This document shows positions 16,346 to 22,912 of a stretch of 35,695 nt of DNA, in pieces. The DNA comes from an uncultured Gemmatimonadota bacterium (GTDB lineage Bacteria > Gemmatimonadota > Gemmatimonadetes > Longimicrobiales > Longimicrobiaceae). The position numbers and the translations under genes are program-made. The notes under the pieces are model-generated. The model did not search any database. It worked only from the letters and a program-made list of their open reading frames with translations, and was not told the origin of the DNA. Each line of letters begins with the position of its first letter. Within the stretch, counting starts at the first letter, position 1. The stretch covers positions 1 to 35,695 of the forward strand of contig CADCTW010000205.1 in NCBI GenBank assembly GCA_902805735.1, given 5' to 3'.

Positions 16346-17640
16346 GCCGGCCGCACCCCTCCGGCCTCGGCGCTCAGCGCTTCCTCCGTCTGGCCCAGCA
16401 GGTGGCGCCGCACGCGGTCCAGCGCGATCTGCGCGGTCATCCCCTTGACCCATTCGCGTCCGCGGTCGCCCACGTCGTAGCGGCGGGACCAGATGCCGCC
16501 CTCCCACGCCACGCCGATGCACACGGTGCCCACCGGCTTTTCCGCCGTGCCGCCGCCGGGGCCCGCGATCCCGGTGGTGGAGACGCCCAGGCCGGCGCCG
16601 GCCAGGCGGCGCACGCCCTCGGCCATCTCCTCGGCGGTCTGCGTGCTCACGGCGCCGTGCTCGCGCAGCGTGTGCGCGCGGACGCCCAGGACACGCTCCT
16701 TGGCGGCGTTGGAATACGTCGCCACGCCGAGGAGAAAGTACGCGGAGCTCCCCGGCACGTCGGTCACGCGATGCCCGATCAGCCCGCCGGTGCACGATTC
16801 GGCGACGGCCAGCGTCATCCCCCGCTCGCGGAGCAGCCGTCCCACCGTCTCCTCCATCCCCTCGTCGCCGATGGCGTAGAGGTGGGTGCCCAGCCGCTCC
16901 CGCACGCGCGCCTCCAGCTCGTCCAGCCGCCCTTCCAGCTCCTCGCCCGGCGCGCCGCTCACGGTGAGGCGGGCCTGCACGCGCGGGAAGGCCGCGCGGA
17001 AGGCGAGGCGCGCCTCCGCGGGATCGACCACCCCCGCCAGCAGCTCGTCCAGCTTGCTTTCCGCGAGCCCAAAGGTGCTGAACACGCGCGAAACGAAGCG
17101 CCGCCCCGGGTTGCGCGCCGCCGCCCAGGGGACCAGCGTGTCCCCCGCCATGCGCCGCATCTCGCGCGGCACGCCGGGGAGGCAGGCCACGTAGCGCGTG
17201 CCCCCGCCGCGCTCCACGGGGCAGATCACCCCCGGCGCGGTGCCGGTGGGATTGGGGATGACCGTGCACCCCTGGGGGACGAGCGCCTGCTTGCGGTTGT
17301 TGGCGGGCATCTCGATGCCGCGCGCGCGGAAGATCCCCTTGATGTGCGCCAGCGACTCCTCGTGCATCACCAGCGGCCGCCCGGCCAGCCGCGCCACGCA
17401 CGCCGTGGTCAGGTCGTCCGCCGTAGGCCCCAGCCCGCCCGTGCACACCACCAGCTCCGCCTCCTCCAGCGCGCGTTCCAGCGTGCGCGCGATGGCGTCC
17501 TCGTCGTCCGTCACGGCGAAGCCGGCCACGGGCTCCACGCCAACGGCGCGCAGCTCCCCGGCCAGCCACCCGGAGTTGGTATCCGTCGTCAGCCCGGCGA
17601 CGATCTCGTCCCCGATGGCGACCAGGGCAGCCCGTTTCAC
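16342..17640 (-). CDS. cinA: CinA family protein, COG1058 domain plus NMN deamidase domain
   Basis: 432 residues, full length for CinA. The GTG start at 17640-17638 directly follows the end of hairpin element d, whose CACAGAG units are the only purine-rich sequence before it. Residues 1-170 form the MoCF-like/COG1058 domain (VAIGDEIVAGLTTDTNS, CTGGLGPTADDLT), linked in other bacteria to ADP-ribose pyrophosphatase activity. Residues about 262-425 form the PncC domain (AVAESCTGGLIG at 278-289, TTGIAGPGG at 355-363), which deamidates nicotinamide mononucleotide to nicotinate mononucleotide for NAD recycling. The stop overlaps the kptA start. The gene lies in a minus-strand run behind a dienoyl-CoA-reductase-like gene, 35 bp away. 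Confidence 0.92.
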   Translation of the reverse strand: MKRAALVAIGDEIVAGLTTDTNSGWLAGELRAVGVEPVAGFAVTDDEDAIARTLERALEEAELVVCTGGLGPTADDLTTACVARLAGRPLVMHEESLAHIKGIFRARGIEMPANNRKQALVPQGCTVIPNPTGTAPGVICPVERGGGTRYVACLPGVPREMRRMAGDTLVPWAAARNPGRRFVSRVFSTFGLAESKLDELLAGVVDPAEARLAFRAAFPRVQARLTVSGAPGEELEGRLDELEARVRERLGTHLYAIGDEGMEETVGRLLRERGMTLAVAESCTGGLIGHRVTDVPGSSAYFLLGVATYSNAAKERVLGVRAHTLREHGAVSTQTAEEMAEGVRRLAGAGLGVSTTGIAGPGGGTAEKPVGTVCIGVAWEGGIWSRRYDVGDRGREWVKGMTAQIALDRVRRHLLGQTEEALSAEAGGVRPA

Positions 17641-17675
17641 GCTCTGTGTCTCTGTGCCTCTGTGTGAGACCGCCG
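17641..17675 (-). repeat. CACAGAG-family element (copy d, one-armed)
   Basis: The 35-bp element exactly fills the gap between the upstream stop TAA (17678-17676) and the cinA GTG (17640). It has the conserved end (CGGCGGTCTCACACAGAG in the direction of transcription) and CACAGAG units but no second arm, so it cannot form the long hairpin. Here it serves as the leader of cinA. Confidence 0.8.
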
Positions 17676-18527
17676 TTATTCCTTGCCCTTTCGCATTCCC
17701 CGCAGCGCGCCCTTCACCGCCTCGCGCGGCATGCGCGTGAAGCCGTTGAACTCGCCCCCCGAGGCCAGCCACTCGCCGCCGTCGATGGTCACGCACTCGC
17801 CGTTGATGTAGGGCGACGCGTCGGAGACCAGGAAGGCGGCCAGGTTGGTGAGCTCCTCGTGCTCGCCGAAGCGCTTCATGGGGATGCGCGCCCGCGCCTC
17901 GGCCTCCAGCTCGGGGGTGGGCATCAGCGCCTTCCACGCGCCCTCGGTGGGGAACGGCCCGGGGGCGATGGCGTTGGAGCGGATGCCGTAGGTGGCCCAC
18001 TCCACCGCCAGCGAGCGCGTCATCGCCAGCACCCCCGCCTTGGCCGCCGCGGACGGGATCACGAACGCCGACCCCGTCCAGGCGTACGTGGTGGCGATGT
18101 TGAGGATGCTGCCGCCGCGCCCCCGCTCGATCATGGAGCGGCCGACCGCGAGGGTGGCGTGGAAGGTCCCGTACAGCACCGTCCCCACCACCGCGTGGAA
18201 GGCGTTGGGGGAAAGGTCCTCGGTGGCGGCGAGGAAGTTCCCGGCCGCGTTGTTCACCAGCACGTCCACCCCGCCCCACTTCTCCACCACCGCGGCCGCC
18301 ATCGCCTCCACCTGCGCGAAGTCGCGTACGTCGCACGGCACCGCCAGCACGCGCTCGCCGGACGGGTCGATCTCCCCGGCGGCGCCGCGCAGGCGCTCCT
18401 CGCTGCGCCCCGTGATGGCCACCCGCGCGCCCAGCGAGACGAACCGCTTCGCCATGGAAAGCCCCAGCCCGGAGCCGCCCCCCGTCACCAGCACCACCTT
18501 CTCCGCCAGCAGGTCGTCGCGGAACAT
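17676..18527 (-). CDS. SDR family oxidoreductase, 2,4-dienoyl-CoA reductase type
   Basis: 283 residues from the ATG at 18527-18525 with GGGAG 7 nt upstream. The Rossmann motif TGGGSGLG is at 15-22 and NNAAGNF at 92-98. The usual YxxxK tyrosine is missing: the position reads SAAAK. Instead N97, Y148, S159 and K163 occur with the same spacing as the catalytic set of human mitochondrial 2,4-dienoyl-CoA reductase (N148, Y199, S210, K214, from memory). This argues for an NADPH-dependent reductase of 2,4-dienoyl-CoA esters, needed to degrade unsaturated fatty acids, rather than a standard alcohol dehydrogenase. The C-terminus (INGECVTIDGGEWL) is typical of the family. It lies 125 bp after a lipoprotein gene and 35 bp before cinA, so it probably heads a separate transcript. 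Confidence 0.87.
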   Translation of the reverse strand: MFRDDLLAEKVVLVTGGGSGLGLSMAKRFVSLGARVAITGRSEERLRGAAGEIDPSGERVLAVPCDVRDFAQVEAMAAAVVEKWGGVDVLVNNAAGNFLAATEDLSPNAFHAVVGTVLYGTFHATLAVGRSMIERGRGGSILNIATTYAWTGSAFVIPSAAAKAGVLAMTRSLAVEWATYGIRSNAIAPGPFPTEGAWKALMPTPELEAEARARIPMKRFGEHEELTNLAAFLVSDASPYINGECVTIDGGEWLASGGEFNGFTRMPREAVKGALRGMRKGKE

Positions 18528-18563
18528 GCAGCTCTCCCGTTGCCGTGCACCCCGGACCGCACC

Positions 18564-18616
18564 CCGGACGGGCGCGGCGGCTTTCGCCGTGCAGACTACC
18601 GCGCCCCGGGGTCCGG
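18564..18616 (-). terminator. GC-rich hairpin between lipoprotein and SDR genes
   Basis: CCGGAC followed by GGGCGCGG (18564-18577) pairs with CCGCGCCC (18599-18606) and GTCCGG (18611-18616) across a 4-nt bulge, giving a 14-bp stem. It follows the lipoprotein stop by 36 bp on the minus strand and would end that transcript. No T-run follows, so termination would need help. Confidence 0.4.
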
Positions 18617-18652
18617 CGAAAGGGCGAACGGCAGGCGCGCAGGGAGGAGTGG

Positions 18653-19375
18653 CTACGGAGCGGGCACCACCTCCACCGCCCACGAGATGCGGGAGTGCGC
18701 GTGGTAGTGGACGCGCGTGGAATCCGAGCGGGTGAACCGGCGCATGCCGCGGCTCACGGACAGCTCGGCGATCACGAAGCGGGCGGTGTCGTCCGGCACC
18801 AGGCTCCCATGGAGCACCACCCGCTCCGGCAGGGCCCCCGAGCTCTGCACGCCGAAGTACCTGTTCCCGCGCTGCAGACGCAGGTTCCAGCTGCTGAACT
18901 CGTCGGCCTGCATCCCGGCCGGCAGCGGGGCGGACACGACGGGAAACACCAGGTCCGCGCCCTTTGCCACCCTGATCCGCGCCGGACCGCTCCGCACCCA
19001 CAGCGGGCCCTGGAAGGCGGCGGGGACGAACTCCACCCCCTGCACGACGGGGAGCACCACCGGCACGCCCTCCGCCAGCGGCCCCGGAGCGGCGATGACG
19101 GTGCCGTAGACCCGGTCGATCTGCCCCTCGCCTTCTTCCGACGGCACCGCCCGGCCGAGCACGCGCAGGGTGTCGTCCACGAAGCGCAGCGACGGCGTCT
19201 GCACCCCCAGGATCCCCCTCACGTGCAGCGAGTCGGCACCCTCCACGGGCTGGTCCAGGCGCAGGTCCACGCTTGCCACGGCGTACCCGTCGATACGGGG
19301 CTCGGCGCCGGTGGAGAGGGGTACGAAGTCGACGCACCCGGCCAGCAGGAGCGCCACGAGGATGAGGCGCTTCAT
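18653..19375 (-). CDS. predicted lipoprotein of unknown function
   Basis: 240 residues from the ATG at 19375-19373, which overlaps the upstream stop as ATGA. The N-terminus MKRLILVALLLAGCVDF is a lipoprotein signal peptide with lipobox LAGC (C14), so the mature protein is acylated and membrane-attached. The rest is rich in beta-strand-like Val/Leu alternations, without helices or repeats, and I recognise no domain. The overlap implies translational coupling to the upstream zincin-like protein, so the two are probably partners at the cell envelope. A GC-rich hairpin follows the stop. Confidence 0.7.
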   Translation of the reverse strand: MKRLILVALLLAGCVDFVPLSTGAEPRIDGYAVASVDLRLDQPVEGADSLHVRGILGVQTPSLRFVDDTLRVLGRAVPSEEGEGQIDRVYGTVIAAPGPLAEGVPVVLPVVQGVEFVPAAFQGPLWVRSGPARIRVAKGADLVFPVVSAPLPAGMQADEFSSWNLRLQRGNRYFGVQSSGALPERVVLHGSLVPDDTARFVIAELSVSRGMRRFTRSDSTRVHYHAHSRISWAVEVVPAP

Positions 19376-20226
19376 GGCGCGGCCAGCTCGATGGCTTCCA
19401 TCTCCCACGGGCGGTCGTCGTGCTCCTCGATGGCCAGCGCCAGCCCCGCGATGGCGAAGACGGAAAGGTCCAGGTCCACCCAGCGCCCCAGCGCGCGCCC
19501 GCCGGGGAGCCCCCGCAGCAGCGCCTCCTGCAGCGGGCGCCCCAGGGCGAAGAAGATCTGGTCCGCCTGGACGTTGTGCACCCGCTCGTGGGCGAACGAC
19601 TCCGCGAACCACGCCGGGTCTTGGTGCGGAGCCGTGCCCAGGTACACGTTGCCGGGATAGGCCAGTCCGCTCACGCGGTTGCCCACCAGGTACATGGCGT
19701 GGCGCGGCGCGGTGAACACGGCGGCGCCGGCCGAAAGGCTGCGCCCGGCGTCCCACTCCAGCTCCGGCCGCGCCACGGCGTACACGGTCGCGGCCAGCGA
19801 CACCGCATCCACCCGCGCGCGCACGCGCCGTTCGGCGGGGCGCACGTAGAGGCGCACGGGGCCCACCGGCAGCGCCACCTCTTCGAACGACGGCCGCCCC
19901 TGCCCCGCGTTCCACACCACCGACGACCCCACCGACGCCACCTCCCGGCCCAGCAGCCCCGCGCCCGGCCAGCGCCCCACGGCGATGCGCTTCCCCGCGT
20001 ACACGCCCGCCCCGCCCGCCGCGCCGCGCGCGAACCCGTCGCGGAACGACCCGCCGCGCGCCCTCTGCACCATGCCGGCGGAAAGCCCGCCGAACAGGAC
20101 GTTGGCGGAAAGCACGGTAAAGTCCGCCGCCCACCCCGGACGGGGGCTCGCGTTCTGCTGCGCCGCGGCCGGCGCGGCGAGGGCCAGGGCGGCCAGGGCC
20201 CACACCAGGGGGGATGAGATGCGCAT
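19372..20226 (-). CDS. secreted protein with HExxH zincin-like motif
   Basis: 284 residues from the ATG at 20226-20224. The signal peptide is MRISSPLVWALAALALAAPA ending in AAAQ. A Gly/Ala-rich segment (40-80) precedes a beta-rich middle. At 211-219 FAHERVHNV contains HExxH (H213, E214, H217) followed by Q220, a pattern shared with bacterial zinc-peptidase-like domains; E275 or E277 in RPWEMEA could be the third metal ligand. Proteolytic activity is therefore possible but unproven, since many such domains are of unknown function. The hydrophobic segment 255-266 near the C-terminus may be membrane-associated. The gene is coupled by an ATGA overlap to the downstream lipoprotein gene and diverges from the Ca2+/H+ antiporter gene, which starts 158 bp away. 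Confidence 0.65.
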   Translation of the reverse strand: MRISSPLVWALAALALAAPAAAQQNASPRPGWAADFTVLSANVLFGGLSAGMVQRARGGSFRDGFARGAAGGAGVYAGKRIAVGRWPGAGLLGREVASVGSSVVWNAGQGRPSFEEVALPVGPVRLYVRPAERRVRARVDAVSLAATVYAVARPELEWDAGRSLSAGAAVFTAPRHAMYLVGNRVSGLAYPGNVYLGTAPHQDPAWFAESFAHERVHNVQADQIFFALGRPLQEALLRGLPGGRALGRWVDLDLSVFAIAGLALAIEEHDDRPWEMEAIELAAP

Positions 20227-20383
20227 GCGGCCGTGGGATGAGGGGAGCGGGAGGATGGGCCCGAAACATACGTACACACGACGGAGGCGGCAAACGTGAG
20301 CGGATCGGTTGCGCCCGTTCCGCACGGGCGGTAACGTGTGCGCGCCCCGCAGGAACCACCCCCCAAGTCAAGGAAAGACGCGA

Positions 20384-21544
20384 GTGGCGAAGCGACTGAT
20401 CTCGGCCGAGAACGTCCTCAACCTGCTCCTGGTCTTCGTCCCCATCGCCATGGTGATGGAGTGGGTCCTCCATTCGCCGCCCATGTGGATCTTCGTGATC
20501 TCCTGCCTCGCCGTGATCCCGCTGGCCGGGCAGATGGGGCACGCCACCGAGGAGATCGCCGAGCGCGTGGGCGAGGGCGTGGGCGGGCTGCTGAACGCCA
20601 CCTTCGGCAACGCGGCGGAGCTGATCATCGCCATCGTGGCCCTGCGGGCGGGGCTCTACGACCTGGTGAAGGCGTCCATCACCGGCTCCATCATCGGCAA
20701 CCTGCTCCTGGTGTTCGGCCTGGCGACGCTGGTGGGCGGGCTCCGCTTCGAGACGCAGCGCTTCAACCGCACGGCGGCCTCGCTGGGCTCCACCCTGCTG
20801 GTGCTGAGCGCGGTGGGGCTCGTGGTCCCCGCCGTCTTCCACATGCTGGTGGGGAACACGGCCACGGCGGCGGAGCGCAACCTGTCGCTGGAGATCTCCA
20901 TCGTCCTGATCCTCACCTACATCGCCTCGCTGTGGTTCACGCTGCGCACGCACCGCCACCTGTACATGGGCGACGCGCACTCCGGCGCCGGGAAGGCGGC
21001 GGGCGCGGAAGGCCTCCCCGCGACGGTGGCCGGCGTGGCGCCCACGGCCGGGGCGGCGGCGCACGCGCACAAGCCGCTCGGCAAGTCCATCGGCAAGCTG
21101 CTCATCGCCACGGTGGGCGTGGCCATCATGGCCGAGTTCCTGGTGGCCGCCGCCACCGAGACGGCCGAGTCGCTGGGGTGGAGCGAGATCTTCGTGGGCG
21201 TGATCGTGGTGGCGATCATCGGCAACGCGGCCGAGCACTCCACGGCGATCGTCATGGCCGCCAAGAACCGCATGGACGCCTCCATCAACATCGCGGTCGG
21301 CTCGTCCATCCAGGTGGCGCTCTTCGTGGCCCCGGTCCTGGTCTTCCTCAGCTACTTCATCGGCAAGGGCGGCCCCATGGACCTCATCTTCACCCCGCTG
21401 GAGGTCATCGCGGTGGTGGCCTCGGCCGGCATCATGGCCTTCTGCGCCAACGACGGCGAGAGCCACTGGATGGAGGGCGTCCAGCTCCTGGCCGTCTACA
21501 TCATCCTCGGCATCGCCTTCTTCTTCCTCCCCCACGCCCCCTGA
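20384..21544 (+). CDS. cax: calcium/proton exchanger, CAX family
   Basis: 386 residues from a GTG at 20384 with AAGGAAAG about 8 nt upstream; the in-frame extension to 20309 lacks conserved features. Eleven or so hydrophobic segments form two homologous halves, each with the cation-exchanger alpha-motif: [14 protein letters not shown] (G75-E79 core) and [20 protein letters not shown] (G280-E284 core). The conserved glutamates bind Ca2+. An acidic region near 54-64 ([11 protein letters not shown]) and an Ala/Gly/His-rich cytosolic loop (about 195-232) separate the segments. The protein would expel Ca2+ from the cytoplasm in exchange for H+ at the inner membrane. It stands alone and converges on the HEPN gene, with hairpin element e between the two stops. 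Confidence 0.93.
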   Translation: MAKRLISAENVLNLLLVFVPIAMVMEWVLHSPPMWIFVISCLAVIPLAGQMGHATEEIAERVGEGVGGLLNATFGNAAELIIAIVALRAGLYDLVKASITGSIIGNLLLVFGLATLVGGLRFETQRFNRTAASLGSTLLVLSAVGLVVPAVFHMLVGNTATAAERNLSLEISIVLILTYIASLWFTLRTHRHLYMGDAHSGAGKAAGAEGLPATVAGVAPTAGAAAHAHKPLGKSIGKLLIATVGVAIMAEFLVAAATETAESLGWSEIFVGVIVVAIIGNAAEHSTAIVMAAKNRMDASINIAVGSSIQVALFVAPVLVFLSYFIGKGGPMDLIFTPLEVIAVVASAGIMAFCANDGESHWMEGVQLLAVYIILGIAFFFLPHAP

Positions 21545-21613
21545 AAAAACGGGCCGCACACAGAGCCACAGAGACACAGAGAGAGATGAGATCTCCATGT
21601 CTCCGTGCCTTTT
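21545..21613 (+). repeat. CACAGAG-family polar hairpin element (copy e)
   Basis: The element fills the whole gap between the CAX stop (TGA 21542-21544) and the HEPN stop (TAG 21616-21614). The conserved end AACGGGCCGCACACAGAG is next to the CAX stop; CACAGAG/GAGA units and an imperfect hairpin around GAGATGAGATCTC follow, then CCTTTTCT. Stem plus T-run reads as an intrinsic terminator for the antiporter gene. Confidence 0.75.
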
Positions 21614-22102
21614 CTACCGCTCTCCGGCGGGGCTGACCAGAAGCCCGGCGAGCGCGGGATCAGCCTTCTGCAGGGCCAGGTGGATGGCTGGAAGGGTCCG
21701 CCGGATCCAGTCGAGCGCGGTCCGCAGCTCGTCCGAACCGGCGAGCACTGGGTCGTACATCGACCCCTTCCTCAGTGCCCGCACTTCCATCGAATCCGGC
21801 ACGAGTTCTTCGAGCCCCTCGTACCCGAGCGCGGCGGCCCCGGCGAATGCCGCCTCGTGGTGCCCCTGCCCTCCCCCGGGCCGCAGGCCATGGGCGGCCA
21901 GAAGGGCCAGCGCGGCCAGGTGCCCCGCGTCGTAGGCGGAGCGGAGCGCCCCGTCGATGCTCATGCCCGGGAGCGCCGCGTCCCCGGCGCTCTCCACCGC
22001 CTTCCGCCACACCGCCGCCACCTGCTCCCGTTGCGCGGGCTGCTCGCGCAGCCGCCCCATCTCAATCAGCCTCTGCACGCCGGGAGTCCGATGCTCTGTC
22101 AT
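21614..22102 (-). CDS. HEPN-domain protein, toxin partner of MNT
   Basis: 162 residues from the ATG at 22102-22100, overlapping the nucleotidyltransferase stop as ATGA. The HEPN RX6H motif is R54-SAYDAG-H61, inside the typical SAYDAGHLAALALLAAHGLR helix, followed by HHEAAFAGAAAL. HEPN proteins of this arrangement are RNases that are silenced when the paired nucleotidyltransferase adds AMP to a tyrosine near the RX4-6H motif; Y57 is well placed for that. The gene pair is thus a type VII-like HEPN/MNT toxin-antitoxin module. The alternative is a HEPN domain without RNase activity working as an NTase accessory. The gene ends at hairpin element e. Confidence 0.8.
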   Translation of the reverse strand: MTEHRTPGVQRLIEMGRLREQPAQREQVAAVWRKAVESAGDAALPGMSIDGALRSAYDAGHLAALALLAAHGLRPGGGQGHHEAAFAGAAALGYEGLEELVPDSMEVRALRKGSMYDPVLAGSDELRTALDWIRRTLPAIHLALQKADPALAGLLVSPAGER

Positions 22103-22731
22103 GCGGCGAGCTCCGCCAGCCACGCGATTTCGGCTGGGTCGCCCGCTACCCAGCGCTTCGGCCCCATGAGAGTGGTGCGGACGAAGTTGGAGGCCGGGTG
22201 GGCGGGATCCCGCAGCCTTTCCCCGAGAGCCTGGAGCGTATACCGGACCGCGTTGACCTCCCGGCCCAGCAGGAGCCCCGCTTCCGCGAGCTGGCTCAGC
22301 AGCTTCCGCCGGTCGACCGCCGCGTCCTCGACGACGAGCAGATCGATGTCGCTGTCCGCCCGGTCCGTCCCGCGGGCGGTCGATCCAAAGACGAAAGCCG
22401 CCCGGACCCCCGCGATGTCGACCAGCGCATCTTCCACGAGCGGAGCAGGATCGGTCGAGGTGCCCACCAGGAGCCGGACGGCCTTCCAGACGGGCGACCC
22501 CTCCACCGCCTGGTAGCGCACCCGCCGCCCATCCTGCACACGCTCCAGGGCCCCGAGCTCCCCCAGCCTCGCCAGCTCCCGCTGCAGCGAGCTCCCCCCC
22601 AGCCGAAGGAGCCGCTGAAGCTCCCGCGCGTGCGGCCGCGCCCCCGGCCGCAGCACGAAATACCGCAGTATCCGCGCAGCCGATGGCGCGAGCCCGAGCA
22701 GCTCCAAAGCATCCCCCCGTTTCATCTCCAT
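22099..22731 (-). CDS. MNT nucleotidyltransferase with N-terminal winged helix
   Basis: 210 residues from the ATG at 22731-22729; a second ATG two codons later (22725) is also possible. Residues about 5-75 form a winged helix-turn-helix (APSAARILRYFVLRPG, ARELQRLL, SSLQRELARLGELG), like ArsR-type sensors. Residues 105-165 form a minimal nucleotidyltransferase domain: FVFGSTARGTDRADSDIDLL with GS (116-117) and the metal aspartates D128 and D130, and a third acidic residue near E158. In MNT/HEPN pairs the NTase AMPylates and inactivates the HEPN RNase. The extra DNA-binding domain suggests that this protein also represses its own promoter, which is covered by a 19-bp palindrome. The stop overlaps the HEPN start. 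Confidence 0.85.
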   Translation of the reverse strand: MEMKRGDALELLGLAPSAARILRYFVLRPGARPHARELQRLLRLGGSSLQRELARLGELGALERVQDGRRVRYQAVEGSPVWKAVRLLVGTSTDPAPLVEDALVDIAGVRAAFVFGSTARGTDRADSDIDLLVVEDAAVDRRKLLSQLAEAGLLLGREVNAVRYTLQALGERLRDPAHPASNFVRTTLMGPKRWVAGDPAEIAWLAELAA

Positions 22732-22766
22732 GCCCCAAATATTGGGGCAAACGCGCCCCTGGTCAA
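22731..22766 (-). promoter_or_regulatory. MNT/HEPN promoter and 19-bp palindromic operator
   Basis: On the minus strand TTGACC (22766-22761) and AATATT (22743-22738) are 17 bp apart, a good sigma70-type pair. The perfect palindrome TGCCCCAA-ATA-TTGGGGCA (22731-22749) covers the -10 and reaches the A of the ATG. The expected start of transcription falls at about the ATG, so the mRNA is probably leaderless. The operator position fits autorepression. Confidence 0.65.
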
Positions 22767-22834
22767 GCCACAGAGACACAGAGGAGAGCGCATTTTTATC
22801 TCTGTGTCTCTGTGCCTCTGTGTGACATCGCTGT
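22767..22834 (+). repeat. CACAGAG-family polar hairpin element (copy f)
   Basis: Perfect 15-bp arms (22769-22783 CACAGAGACACAGAG, 22800-22814) enclose a 16-nt loop with a T5 run. The conserved end is GTGTGACATCGCTGTT at 22819-22834. It lies between the divergent MNT and GMC genes; one end touches the MNT -35 hexamer. Confidence 0.8.
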
Positions 22835-22912
22835 TCCAGGACTGGCGCGGAACGGCCCGATGCCGCAACTTACCCGGCTTGTCCCCCGTCTTCGCTCCAG
22901 CGGTTTCTACCT

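Noticed and set aside
15761..17569. A single fused 602-residue CinA-KptA protein
   Set aside because: The first part of that frame is a shadow of cinA. The true KptA begins at the GTG overlapping the cinA stop, and CinA is complete in another frame.
18653..21598. Long minus-strand frame across the CAX gene
   Set aside because: It is rich in His, Asp, Gly and Arg, antisense to a clear antiporter. Only its last 240 residues, from the ATG at 19375, form the real lipoprotein gene.
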